Shown: positions 46,586 through 55,212 of the stretch, in pieces
Layout of the letters: each line of letters starts with the position of its first letter
How positions within the stretch are numbered: position 1 is the stretch's first letter
Assembly: GCF_003931855.1 (NCBI RefSeq)
Contig: NZ_CP034248.1
Span: 434,001-498,000, forward strand
Direction of reading: 5' to 3'
DNA length: 64,000 bases
Source of the DNA: Paenibacillus lentus
GTDB taxonomy: Bacteria; Bacillota; Bacilli; Paenibacillales; Paenibacillaceae
Made by a program: the position numbers and the translations under genes
Notes under the pieces: model-generated
Told to the model about the DNA's origin: nothing
The model's database searches: none
What the model saw: the letters and a program-made list of their open reading frames with translations, nothing else

Positions 46586-47497
46586 TTACACGTTGATTTC
46601 CTTGGGTCTTACATTGCCTTGCCGGACTGCTTCCATGTATTCGTACGGCGACATATCATATATGCTTCCATGGATGCGATTGCGATTGTAATTGTAGATA
46701 AAACCGCTAACGATCTTATATGCCTGTTGGTAGCTCTCAAAATCGTGGCGCTGGTAACATTCCGATTCAAGGATCGAGTGAAAAGACTCGATGTGGGCGT
46801 TCTTATTCGGCGTCTTAGGCGGTATTCGTTCGTGGATAATTCCAAACTGTTCACAAGCCTCCGCAAACCGATGGCTAATGAACTGTGGACCGTTATCCGA
46901 TCGAATAATTGGTCGATTCGCCTTGTCAAAGAGCTGGCGCTTCATTAGTGCCTCCTGCGTGATTTGAACCAGATCCTTAGCCTCGCAGGACAAGCCATGA
47001 TGATAAGCAACAATTGCTCGGTCGAACACATCGATGATGCTCATCAGGAAGAAAAAGCGCTGTTCACCTTCGAGCCAACCATACTTAATATCCGTTTCCC
47101 ACAGTTGATTGGAAGCGGTAATGACTTTGTTATTTGCGAGTCGTTTCGGATGCTTGGCCTTGAGCTTCCGCTGAGGGCGAAGCACATTCATTTTCTTGCA
47201 CAGCCGATAGACTTTCTTCTTGTTAATCACAAGGTGGTGCTGGCGCCTCAGCATCTTTGTCAGCTTGCGGTATCCGTAGACAGACGTGTACTCATCGGCC
47301 AACAGCTCCATGATCCACTCACAGATTTGCTCATCGCTAATTCGCTTGTTGTCTTGCGTATATGAGTAACCAGGCGCGGAGCGACCGTTCCTGAGGATTC
47401 GCTCAGTTTGCTGATTCGGGCGATTCACATGTGCATAATATGTGGAACGCTCCACTTCCAGAATGCGCAGCACAAGGCTGATTGAATAGCCCTGCAT
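46586..47497 (-). CDS. IS3-type transposase OrfB (copy 3)
   Basis: Same translation as the copies at 17422 and 32762. Confidence 0.92.
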   Translation of the reverse strand: MQGYSISLVLRILEVERSTYYAHVNRPNQQTERILRNGRSAPGYSYTQDNKRISDEQICEWIMELLADEYTSVYGYRKLTKMLRRQHHLVINKKKVYRLCKKMNVLRPQRKLKAKHPKRLANNKVITASNQLWETDIKYGWLEGEQRFFFLMSIIDVFDRAIVAYHHGLSCEAKDLVQITQEALMKRQLFDKANRPIIRSDNGPQFISHRFAEACEQFGIIHERIPPKTPNKNAHIESFHSILESECYQRHDFESYQQAYKIVSGFIYNYNRNRIHGSIYDMSPYEYMEAVRQGNVRPKEINV

Positions 47498-47517
47498 GAT
47501 GTATTTCTGCGAAATTT

Positions 47518-47844
47518 CTATTTTATCCGCAAGTGTGGGTTCGTTTTTTTTAACAGGTCACGGAGGATTTCCCTCTCTAGCGCCTGCTCTGCATAGAGCT
47601 TCTTAAGCTTCTCGTGCTCCTTCTCCAAGGCTGCATAATCTGAGGCTGTAGGAACGAATGAAGCATGCTTCAAAGCATCGCCATCCAATTCGTCAAGATC
47701 CTTGCGTTTCAATTCTCTTGCCCAGCGCAGCACCATCTTCGGATCAAGATCATGCTGCCTGGCTACTGCCGTCATATTGCCGATTTCATGCCCCTTGGAT
47801 ACAACCTTTTTCTTGAAGTTCAGATCATACCGTTTTCTTTCCAT
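47518..47844 (-). CDS. IS3-type transposase OrfA (copy 3)
   Basis: Same translation as the copies at 18354 and 33694. Confidence 0.92.
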   Translation of the reverse strand: MERKRYDLNFKKKVVSKGHEIGNMTAVARQHDLDPKMVLRWARELKRKDLDELDGDALKHASFVPTASDYAALEKEHEKLKKLYAEQALEREILRDLLKKTNPHLRIK

Positions 47845-47995
47845 TGCGTTCCCCTCCGACTGATTTCATTCTATCGGAATAAGGGGTGTACTGTCCAAGT
47901 TCATTTGGGGGCTAAATAGATAGAACAATTGTAAATGCAGTAATCTTCTATATTAGTTTTTCATTATTAAGTTTTTTTGTGTTCCCAACAAGCTA

Positions 47996-48566
47996 TTATT
48001 TCCACTTATCGTCATACGTCAATGAGAATGACTGTCGAACCAGCTCTTCTACTGTCTTTTCAGAATAATTCTGAGTTTCAGATTTTCTTATTTCTCTAAT
48101 TCGTTCCCTTATACTCTTAACTTCTTCATTAAAATCATTTACCCTAACAAGTTTTCCCTTTTCAAACATAAGCTCATAAACAATTTCATAACAATGTGGA
48201 CGCTGAAAGCCCATATGAACATAAAACTCTCGAATAAAATTCCTAGCGATAATAATTCCTCCTGAATAATCTAGCTCGAGATTTACGTTTTTATATGTCC
48301 AGGCTTCTCCTACTCTATCAACCTTCTTAGCTCTAATTTCTCTCCATATTGGTGGGTCATCTTCCAATCCAGTGGTGAATTCTGACAAAAACAAATCTAC
48401 ATCTACAATAGCATATTTCGAATAATAACCTCTCCAGCATGCTGTACTTATCATCATTGGCTTAAAACCATGTTTCTCGGGATCAAATGGCCATTCCTTC
48501 TCAATTCCAATAAGTGAAAAAGAATGACCTTGATATATAATTTCATCAGAAATTTGAGCTGTCATA
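47996..48566 (-). CDS. Hypothetical protein, 189 residues
   Basis: From the ATG at 48566 (MTAQISDEIIYQGHSFSLIG; GGAGG-like GGGAGGGAAATTG upstream). It has FDPEKHGFKPMMISTACWRG, LDYSGGIIIARNFI and a charged helical tail. No enzyme motif. The pattern is seen in small cytoplasmic proteins sometimes linked to polymorphic toxins, but I cannot place it. Confidence 0.6.
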
Positions 48567-48639
48567 GCAATTTCCCTCCCACTATAAATTAATATTTTCT
48601 CGCTCTTTCTCACATTTCCTTAGAATTTTAACATTGACT

Positions 48640-48977
48640 ACCTCGAGAGGTGGATATAACGGGAAGTTTATTGAATTTATTTCCTTTCGGCAGTGTGCGG
48701 GAACAGAGATTGGAATGGATTTTCCAAAAAAAAGTGGTTTCCGTATGATCGCACCTTGGATATCCACAACACTTCCTTGATGGTTTACCCTCCCATGTCA
48801 CACGGGGTCTATGCCCTTACATTCCTTCGTTCTACCTCTCAAGGGGTGGACGCCGTTTCTCGCTCCTTTACTGGGTCGTTGCCCTTATGGAATAGTTCCT
48901 GCGGCTGATCCGTGCTTCCATTGTCTCTGTATTGATCCTAAGCATATAGTGAGTCTATCGACCTGAACGTGATTGAT
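48640..48977 (-). ncRNA. Long noncoding 3' end of the IS110 element, bridge RNA candidate
   Basis: About 340 bases after the transposase stop hold no gene but many dyads. IS110-family elements encode a guide (bridge) RNA in a noncoding end; a long 3' end would fit the IS1111-type side. The exact element edges cannot be set because these elements lack terminal repeats. Confidence 0.3.
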
Positions 48978-50273
48978 TTAAGCAGCCAACTGAAGCTGAG
49001 CCCGGCGAACCGGTCCTAAGACATCAGCGGCATTGTATACGATTTTCCTTGTGCCTAACGTGTGTAAAATGCGAATCAGTTTTCCACAAAGCGCCACAAT
49101 AGACTGTTTCTTTTTCAACGGATTGACCTGGCGCTGCGTATAATACTGATGCATCGCTTTAAACTCCGGGTTCTTTGCCACCATGGGCAACACGGCTCGG
49201 AAAAGTAGTGCTCGAAGACGTGATCGACCTCGTTTGCTGATCGTCGTTCGACCCTTTTTCTTTCCAGAACTGTTTTCTCGCAGGTTAAGTCCCGCGAGAC
49301 GGATAATCTGTTGACCGTGGCTATACCGAGATAGGTCACCGGTTTCTGCTAGGAAGCCAGCAAGTGTCGTGATTCCTACACCCGGAATAGTGAGCATTTC
49401 CTGTGTGCCAGAAATCTGTTTGAGTAATAACTCCACTTGATTCATGATCTCTTCCAGTTGTTGTGTAAATAAGGCGTACTGTTGCATCCAAGTGTGTAAC
49501 TCTAACTTAGCAGCAGTGGTACCTTCTGTGAGTCCAATGGATTCAGAGGCAGCTTCCACAAGCTTTTCAGCTCGCTTTATCCCTACGGCTCGCTGTACGT
49601 CTTGCTTCCATCGCCCGAGGATCGCAGTGGCGCCAAGGGCTACGATCTCTTGCGGCAATGGAAACTCAGTCAACGTGACGAGCGCGGCTTTGCCCTCCCA
49701 GCTCTTAAAAACGTTGTTAAACTCCGGGAAAAACCGATCGAGCCAGTTTTGAATCCGTCTTTGGACTTGCCCCAAACTGACCATCGTTTTCTCACGCATA
49801 TTCATGAGAATTCTCAAATCTGCGTAAACGCTAGTCGGTAGTTGGGGTTCGGTATAGTGACCGTTACGGACAAGATCCGCAATCACTTTGGCATCCTTGT
49901 AGTCATTTTTAGTCTGGGAGTTATCCTCCAGTTCCTTGCTCTTATGCACATGATGAGGATTCACGACCACGATACGAATGCCCTTGTCTTGCAAGAACTC
50001 AGCCAGGGGAAACCAGTAGTGTCCGGTGGGCTCAATGCCAAACACAATATCTGTTTTGGCGTACTGCCTCTGCAATGCCTTCATCCACGATACGAGTTTC
50101 GAGAGTCCCTTACGGCTGTTTTCAAATACACAGTCTTTGCCAAGCTCGATTCCGCGAAAATCGATCGCTCTGGCAACATGGGTGTCCTTTGCAATATCTG
50201 CACCGACAACCAAAGTTTGATCTGTAATGTCCAAAATGCGTTGATTCTGTTTCTCTTTTAGCTTATACTTCAT
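48978..50273 (-). CDS. IS110-family DEDD transposase
   Basis: 431 residues. RuvC-like N-terminus with VVGADIAKDTHVARAI (first Asp), VFGIEPTGHYWFPLAE (Glu) and NDYKDAKVIADLV (Asp pair). The C-terminal Transposase_20 part has MLTIPGVGITTLAGFLAETG and RLAGLNLRENSSGKKKGRT with the expected Ser. Intact. Confidence 0.93.
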   Translation of the reverse strand: MKYKLKEKQNQRILDITDQTLVVGADIAKDTHVARAIDFRGIELGKDCVFENSRKGLSKLVSWMKALQRQYAKTDIVFGIEPTGHYWFPLAEFLQDKGIRIVVVNPHHVHKSKELEDNSQTKNDYKDAKVIADLVRNGHYTEPQLPTSVYADLRILMNMREKTMVSLGQVQRRIQNWLDRFFPEFNNVFKSWEGKAALVTLTEFPLPQEIVALGATAILGRWKQDVQRAVGIKRAEKLVEAASESIGLTEGTTAAKLELHTWMQQYALFTQQLEEIMNQVELLLKQISGTQEMLTIPGVGITTLAGFLAETGDLSRYSHGQQIIRLAGLNLRENSSGKKKGRTTISKRGRSRLRALLFRAVLPMVAKNPEFKAMHQYYTQRQVNPLKKKQSIVALCGKLIRILHTLGTRKIVYNAADVLGPVRRAQLQLAA

Positions 50274-50402
50274 TTGAGCGTCCTCCTTCTAATTAGGGCA
50301 GTGAATGGTTCGCATTCCAAGACCCAGCATACAGGAGGCGCTTTTTTTGTTCAAATCTCATATTAATTCATTACAGGAATAGCTTCTTAATACATTGTCG
50401 CT

Positions 50403-50912
50403 TTAACCTTTGTTTTTATACCGGTCTGTTAGCTCCTTAATAAATACATCAATGGGTTCCTTATAATCGATTGGTTTATAAATAATTCTGTTATTCCACT
50501 TATGTCGATGATCTTGGTCTTCAAATCCGTCCTTATTATATTCTAGAGATTTCATAATCATCATGATCTCGTTCAATGTACTTCTTACACTTCTGTTATC
50601 TGTTTTTGTGATGACCATCTCATTACAATTCTTTATATAAAATTCAATCAGTTTTTCCGGAATATCTTCTAAAGTAAGATATCTCATTAGGTTTGTTATA
50701 AAAATCTCTTGCAGCCGATTAGCTTGGTTACTCCTTATTCCAGAGATAGTTAGACTCAGTCGAGATAAATCGTTCATAAATACATAATTCTTCTTTCGAT
50801 ATAGAGTGAAGATATTAACGTGCCAACTAAAGAACAAGTCAGTTTCTAATACAGGCTCTGGATTGATATGCAAGTCTTTTAAGGTATCTTTTGTGGCTTT
50901 TATTAAAAGCAT
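50403..50912 (-). CDS. DUF6933 protein (copy B)
   Basis: From the ATG at 50912, nearly identical to the 36555 copy (MLLIKATKDTLKDLHINPEP). The last residues differ (YKNKG), where the similarity stops next to the IS110 end. This suggests the duplicated block was trimmed there. Confidence 0.78.
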   Translation of the reverse strand: MLLIKATKDTLKDLHINPEPVLETDLFFSWHVNIFTLYRKKNYVFMNDLSRLSLTISGIRSNQANRLQEIFITNLMRYLTLEDIPEKLIEFYIKNCNEMVITKTDNRSVRSTLNEIMMIMKSLEYNKDGFEDQDHRHKWNNRIIYKPIDYKEPIDVFIKELTDRYKNKG

Positions 50913-50944
50913 ATGAGTTAGTCCTTTCATTCGCGTTGGTTTCA

Positions 50945-51105
50945 GATAACGTTTGTGTATCACTAGAAGCTTAAAGCGCTTACGCGCCGGTTCCAACGGG
51001 CTTAACCTCGCAGGATTGTTCCCTGAAACAATTTCACTGTCTTCCCAAAACCTTTCATCTAATCAACCACAAGTGTACTTCTCCCCAATGCTGTGTTATA
51101 CGCAG
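50945..51105 (-). repeat. attC-like repeat upstream of DUF6933 copy B
   Basis: Begins GATAACGTTTGTGTAT and ends CTGTGTTATACGC, the same outer motifs as the 58465-58610 element. The middle carries the GAAACAATTTCA block instead of the long hairpin. Confidence 0.4.
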
Positions 51106-51207
51106 TTACTCGCTTCTTTGAAATTACCGACAACTTCAAGTATGTGTTATTAAATGTATATTCTTGAATTTCATTGGCTACATTCGTAATGAAAGGGGCT
51201 GTTGAAA

Positions 51208-51444
51208 ATGGCTGTATCCAAGAAAGATCTAGCTAATTTAATCCATCAGTTACCAGATAAGGATATTCCTTTAGTATCTGACTTTTTATAACGTCTCATA
51301 AGCAATCCCCTAGATGCAAACATTCCTTATGATAATGAGGAATTAAGTGAAAATAATCTGAAAGCAATTGAGCAAGCAGAATTAGAATTCAAACGAGGTA
51401 AACCGATCCGCCTAAAGGATATTGAACATGAATTACGAAATTGA
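51208..51444 (+). pseudogene. RelE-type antitoxin gene with a nonsense mutation (copy B)
   Basis: 79 codons in frame with one internal TAA where copy A reads TTAAAACGT (Leu-Lys-Arg). The tail FKRGKPIRLKDIEHELRN is normal. The two copies are thus broken by different mutations. Confidence 0.65.
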
Positions 51445-51560
51445 ATTAAGCACAGAATCGGTACCTATTGCATCCTCTTTAGTATTAAAGATAATATTTT
51501 AATATTCTTGTTGTATATGTTGTAACGATGCCCCTGTCCTCTTCGAATTTATCTTAAATA
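51428..51560 (+). pseudogene. RelE/ParE toxin remnant (copy B)
   Basis: The start (MNYEIELS) overlaps the antitoxin end; later KHRIGTYCILFSIKDNI-like codons remain. The central part is deleted as in copy A, plus further small changes. Confidence 0.55.
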
Positions 51561-52058
51561 GTAAGTCATGTATTCTTCATCGTATCCGCGGCCATTATAT
51601 TCTAATGCGTTCTTCTCGGTTCCATACGTTTCAAATCCTAAAATCTTATAAAGACCAGCTGCTACTTTGTTAGCAGTTACAACACTAAGATTAATTTGTT
51701 TTAATCCTTCTATGTCTTTCCCTCTTCTCAGAACCTCTTGTAATAGTTCTTTAGCTATTCCTTTTCCCCGATAATCCGCAGCTACATATATTCCCCAGAT
51801 CATTCCTTTATGTTTAAATTTCATCCCTTGCCCACGTTTAAAGCCTACCATCCCTACAATTTGTCCGTCTTCCTTAAATGCCCCCAATATGTAATCATCC
51901 TGCTTATTCATGATTCTCTTGGCTACCTCGTCTAATGGGGTTTGAACAGAATCTTCATATGAAGTATAGAATGCTTCTGGATGCGTTCTTAATGCTTCAA
52001 GTCTTAACTTCCAGAAACCTTCCGCTTGTTCTTGCTTTATATTTTTGATCTGAATCAT
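51549..52058 (-). CDS. GNAT acetyltransferase
   Basis: 169 residues, complete: LRLEALRTHPEAFYTSYEDS, VGMVGFKRGQGMKFKHKGMI, the acetyl-CoA loop VAADYRGKGIAKELLQEVL and YKILGFETYGTEKNALEY. GAGAGG lies before the ATG. Substrate unknown. Its C-terminal part is duplicated at 44676. Confidence 0.88.
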   Translation of the reverse strand: MIQIKNIKQEQAEGFWKLRLEALRTHPEAFYTSYEDSVQTPLDEVAKRIMNKQDDYILGAFKEDGQIVGMVGFKRGQGMKFKHKGMIWGIYVAADYRGKGIAKELLQEVLRRGKDIEGLKQINLSVVTANKVAAGLYKILGFETYGTEKNALEYNGRGYDEEYMTYYLR

Positions 52059-52101
52059 CTTCGAAATATCCTCTCATTGCAATTATTTCGCAGGGGTTTC
52101 T

Positions 52102-52160
52102 GATAACGTTTCTTGGATTCAAGAACCTTAAGCCCCAACGGGGCGGCCGCGACGCGATCC
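52102..52160 (-). repeat. Partial attC-like repeat before the GNAT gene
   Basis: GATAACGTTTCTTGGATTC then CAAGAACCTTAAGCCCCAAC and CGGGGCGGCCGCGACGCG. The start matches the family; only one arm is left. Confidence 0.4.
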
Positions 52161-52264
52161 AGTATTATTTATTAATCATAAAGGTTTATTAGAATTTTGG
52201 ATATTCCAAAACCCATCACTATTTACTCCTGAACTTGATTGCCCATTCAATTTCATTTCACGTT

Positions 52265-52420
52265 TTGATACATTTTTTTCTTTGTGTTATTATATATGTA
52301 AATAAAGACCAAGTGCTGCGAACACTTGGTCAGTACAATTGGCTTGGATGGTTTATTCCCTTCTAAGTCGTATAGGAACAAAACCCACCTTTGGCCTTAA
52401 CCTTTGGGTGGGTTTTTACT
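52265..52420 (+). ncRNA. Antisense RNA antitoxin of a type I TA locus (with promoter)
   Basis: A near-ideal promoter TTGATA (52265-52270), 17 bases, TATTAT (52288-52293) predicts a start near 52300. The RNA would begin with the GACCAAGTG...CACTTGGTC hairpin and end at the GGGTGGGTTTTT terminator (52381-52417). It would be about 120 bases and overlap the 3' end of the convergent toxin message. This is the TxpA/RatA-type arrangement. Confidence 0.6.
52381..52417. terminator. Terminator of the antisense RNA
   Basis: AAACCCACC...GGTGGGTTTTT, symmetrical enough to act on both strands. It abuts the toxin stop codon. Confidence 0.7.
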
Positions 52421-52511
52421 TTCTCTTGTTGTTATTATTGATGTATGTTAAAAGAGCAAGAATGAACGTTCCAAACAGGAACATGATCGTTAATGCATCC
52501 TTTACTTCCAT
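52416..52511 (-). CDS. Type I toxin, holin-like (TxpA/BsrG family)
   Basis: 31 residues from the ATG at 52511, with GGAGGTGAAG upstream: short polar start (MEVKDALTIM), one helix (FLFGTFILALLTYI) and a basic tail (NNNNKRK). This matches the putative holin-like toxin family in size and layout. A stem GTTTCC-TTC-GGAAAC sits just before the ribosome site and may limit translation. Paired with the antisense RNA at 52265. The membrane is the expected site of action. Confidence 0.75.
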   Translation of the reverse strand: MEVKDALTIMFLFGTFILALLTYINNNNKRK

Positions 52512-52605
52512 GGCTTCACCTCCTCCAAAGTTTCCGAAGGAAACTTACTTCGAAAGCATCTGCTCGAAGGGAAACCATGCCCACCCAAGATTCAATTGTA
52601 GTTAT

Positions 52606-52634
52606 ATTTTACCTTTATTTACATCTACGTACAA
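52606..52634 (-). promoter_or_regulatory. Toxin promoter
   Basis: TTGTAC (52634-52629), 17 bases, TAAAAT (52611-52606), with a predicted start near 52599 and an 88-base structured leader. Confidence 0.65.
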
Positions 52635-52830
52635 GCGTTCTCAGTTTGCTTTGTCCAATATGGTGGATTTGATGGGCAATCACATGACGTATAACTTCCC
52701 CCCATGTGTCCATAGCGACTCTTCCATCTGGTTGAGGGTTGAAAAAGGGCGTTTCTCCATACTTTCGTTCCATGATTCAACAAATGCCTCTACCTCTGGT
52801 TGAAGTAATTCATCATACGATACGTCTTCA
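52615..52830 (-). pseudogene. DinB-family protein remnant (C-terminal)
   Basis: One frame reads SYDELLQPEVEAFVESWNES. A shifted frame continues PFFNPQPDGRVAMDTWGEVI and RHVIAHQIHHIGQSKLRT, the histidine-containing end of DinB proteins. The N-terminal half is missing, and its stop lies inside the toxin promoter. Confidence 0.6.
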
Positions 52831-52950
52831 CACCACTAATACCATTGTTCTCTAACTATCAGTTATAACAAAAAATGTTTGCATGACTATACCTCCGTTT
52901 AGTATTCGTTTTCATTTGCAAATGATTTTTTTTGAAGCCTTTAATCACTT

Positions 52951-53556
52951 TTATTTCTTTAATATGTAATCAATAAATCCCTGTCGTATTTTCTTGCCCT
53001 CATATATTCTTTCTACAACCCGATCTTCTTTATAAATCAATTCCATCTCATCAAATAACAAGTCTGCTTCACTATAGTCATAATATGAATGGATTACAGG
53101 CTCATCATCTTCAATTTGTTCATATTGGTTATCTCCTAAATCTACACCTTCACCAACTCGAAAATCTTTTAGATTTAGAAAATTTACAAACATTAAACCA
53201 TGGGGTTGAAGTACTCTTTTCATTTCATTTAATGCCTTCCTCACATCTTCTTTCTTCATATGAAAAATCGAGTTGTAAGAATATACGAAGCTAAATGACT
53301 CGTCTGCTAAGGGCAAATTTCTCATATCACCTTGTTGTATATTTAATTTTTGCTTTCTTTTCTCTGCAAACTGATTAGCTTTTTGAATTTGTCCAATATT
53401 CATTTCTATCCCACATGTTGTGTATCCATAACCTGCAAATAAACTTAATGGCGGTGAATCTCCTCCAGCTCCGCAATCTAATACTGTCCTTTCCAGTCCA
53501 CTCTCATTACACAGCGCCAAATATCTGTACAGTGGTACTTGTTTGAATACCTCCAT
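52951..53556 (-). CDS. Class I SAM-dependent methyltransferase
   Basis: From the ATG at 53556 (GAGGGAG upstream). Motif I TVLDCGAGGDSPPLSLF, acidic loop CGIEMN, motif II LNIQQGDMRNLPLADESFSF and motif III MKRVLQPHGLMFVNFLNL. About 200 residues, a complete fold with a short C-terminal cap. Substrate unknown. Single-gene cargo unit. Confidence 0.88.
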   Translation of the reverse strand: MEVFKQVPLYRYLALCNESGLERTVLDCGAGGDSPPLSLFAGYGYTTCGIEMNIGQIQKANQFAEKRKQKLNIQQGDMRNLPLADESFSFVYSYNSIFHMKKEDVRKALNEMKRVLQPHGLMFVNFLNLKDFRVGEGVDLGDNQYEQIEDDEPVIHSYYDYSEADLLFDEMELIYKEDRVVERIYEGKKIRQGFIDYILKK

Positions 53557-53633
53557 ACTTACATCTCCCTCATCCAAGGCTTTTTATAGTTTTCATGGCA
53601 TAACAATACTCTTACAACCACATACTTTCTTCA

Positions 53634-53700
53634 CCAAAGATTATAGACCATTTGTAAAATAGAGGGAACGACAAAAAGACTTCACCGTAGTGTCATCTCC
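53634..53700 (-). repeat. Terminator-plus-TATAAT intergenic module, copy 4
   Basis: ATTATAGACC, TTTGTAAAATAGAG and GACTTCACCGTAGTGTC match the other copies. It lies between the 53727 gene fragment and the methyltransferase, where it could serve as that gene's promoter. Confidence 0.58.
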
Positions 53701-53726
53701 GATTAAAGCTAGTTCATCTAAACTTG

Positions 53727-53984
53727 TTACAGGATACTGCCCAGCTCTCCGTCATTTTCTCCGGAAGGAACTAAAAGATAAAGCCTATTACCATCGTAAC
53801 CAATCGTTTTATAATTAATGTTCCCAAAAATTCTATGGAACTCTTTGAGCGTCTTTCCATATTGGTTTATAAATTGTTTATTATTTTCTGATCCCGTTAA
53901 CACATGCCTACAATTAAAATAATAATTGAATTTCCAATTTGAATCCTTGTGTGGGGTAGCTGTGACTAACATAACAAGCGACAT
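53727..53984 (-). pseudogene. C-terminal fragment related to the 55242 protein
   Basis: The last 75 residues (NNKQFINQYGKTLKEF, YKTIGYDGNRLYLLVPSGEN) match the end of the 57747-55242 protein. The N-terminal sequence is unrelated and lacks a ribosome site. Confidence 0.65.
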
Positions 53985-54099
53985 TCTCGTTCATAGATAT
54001 TTAGGCTATTAAGAAAAATCTACAACCGGTGTATGGATTGGATTGATTTTTTGTAGCTACAATAATATTTATTATGGACACAAAAAGTGGGGTGAAGCG

Positions 54100-54279
54100 A
54101 TGTCGTCCAAAAAGATGGGGCGTCCACCATCTGACAATCCCAAAAGTGATTTGATTCGAGTACGTGTCGATCAAACCATTTTGAATAAGCTCGATGCTTG
54201 CACCAAGAAGCTGAATACGAACCGTTCAGATGTGATTCGCAAAGGGATTGAGAAGATGTATGATGATCTCCAAAAATAA
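54100..54279 (+). CDS. Ribbon-helix-helix (CopG/Arc-like) protein
   Basis: From the ATG at 54100 (GGGGTGAAG upstream), 59 residues: MSSKKMGRPPSDNPKSDL, then IRVRVDQTILNKLDACTKKL and RSDVIRKGIEKMYDDL, a full RHH fold after a basic AT-hook-like arm (GRPP). Probably a DNA-binding regulator. A dyad (AGGAAGCGGCG...CGCCACTTCCT, 54283-54321) follows the stop. Confidence 0.82.
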   Translation: MSSKKMGRPPSDNPKSDLIRVRVDQTILNKLDACTKKLNTNRSDVIRKGIEKMYDDLQK

Positions 54280-54418
54280 AGAAGGAAGCGGCGCGTCCCA
54301 CGAAGAACACCGCCACTTCCTATCGCGCAATCGCTTTATTGAGCAGACTGCATAAATATCCTATCATGTGCAGGAATCTCATTCAAGTGATGCGATTATA
54401 CTTAATGGGAGGGAAAAC

Positions 54419-54688
54419 ATGAATTCGATTCTGGAAGCCCTATACCGGGGACAACTTGATCCTGTTGAGGCTATTGTGCCCTCTCATCCAAAATACCGTT
54501 CTCTAAGTCGACAAATATCGGTTCAAACGGAGCAATGGCGAAACCGATTAGGTGAGGATACGTTTCGTTAGCTTGAGGAGTATTTTGACCTGTGTAGTAG
54601 CGTGGACAGTATACATGCTGAAGCTACTTTTCAGCATGGGTTTAGGCTTGGTGCCAACTTGATGATAGAAGTCATCGGCAAGCGGTAG
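54419..54688 (+). pseudogene. DUF6809 gene with an in-frame amber stop
   Basis: GGGAGGG precedes the ATG. SILEALYRGQLDPVEAIVPS and YRSLSRQISVQTEQWRNRL, then TAG at 54569 after DTFR. The same frame continues LEEYFDLCSSVDSIHAEATF and QHGFRLGANLMIEVIGKR to 54688, giving the normal 90-codon family length. One nonsense mutation only. Confidence 0.72.
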
Positions 54689-54845
54689 AGCTAAAGTCTA
54701 TCCATTACTGGGGGTAATGGACAGATAACTTTTTTAAATTACGGAAGAACGATTATTTCCTTAAACCAAACTTGTCAGCATGATGTGGAACTTTGCGTAA
54801 AGCATAGCACGAAGCTAGATTTCACTTGAAATTATTATTCTCACG

Positions 54846-54884
54846 ACAGCATCCCTAACTGCGTGCCGCAGTTAGGGATGCTGT
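54846..54884. repeat. Perfect 18-bp inverted repeat
   Basis: ACAGCATCCCTAACTGCG, 3-base loop, and its exact complement. No T-run on either side, so not a standard terminator. It stands alone in the 54690-55067 stretch, where no gene is seen. Confidence 0.6.
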
Positions 54885-55067
54885 ACGTCTGCCTTAGCTT
54901 TATGCAATCCTTTCAGCACTTTACACTAACTTCGTCTAATGTTCTATGTAATCAAGAAAATAAGCCCAGCCGAAGATTGCCCTTATCATAGGCCGAGGCG
55001 TACTTGTCTGAATATATTTTATAAAACTAACTCTTATTGCAAAATCATTTCATCTATATTCCATTCT

Positions 55068-55142
55068 CTATTTATGTTCAGGAATATGCTCCAATAAATC
55101 ACCAGGCTGACAATCCAACGCTGCACAAATTTTATCAATGAC
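55068..55142 (-). pseudogene. XRE-family regulator, C-terminal scrap
   Basis: Minus strand reads VIDKICAALDCQPGDLLEHI then PEHK-stop, the end of a Cro/C1-type HTH. The rest is cut off where the repeated module at 55147 begins. Confidence 0.6.
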
Positions 55143-55146
55143 TTAC

Positions 55147-55212
55147 CAAGATTATAGCCATTTATAAAATAGAGGAAACCACAAAAAGGAGACTTCACCG
55201 AAGTGTCGTCTC
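55147..55212 (-). repeat. Terminator-plus-TATAAT intergenic module, copy 5
   Basis: ATTATAGCC, TTATAAAATAGAGGAAACC and GAGACTTCACCGAAGTGTC match the other copies. Here it directly follows the 55242 gene and acts most plausibly as its terminator. Confidence 0.6.

Larger units (their letters stand above)
46487..47919 (-). mobile_element. 1433-bp IS3 element, copy 3
   Basis: Same ends; ATAG duplicated at 46483-46486 and 47920-47923. Two silent differences are visible in orfA against copy 1 near 47605. Confidence 0.93.
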
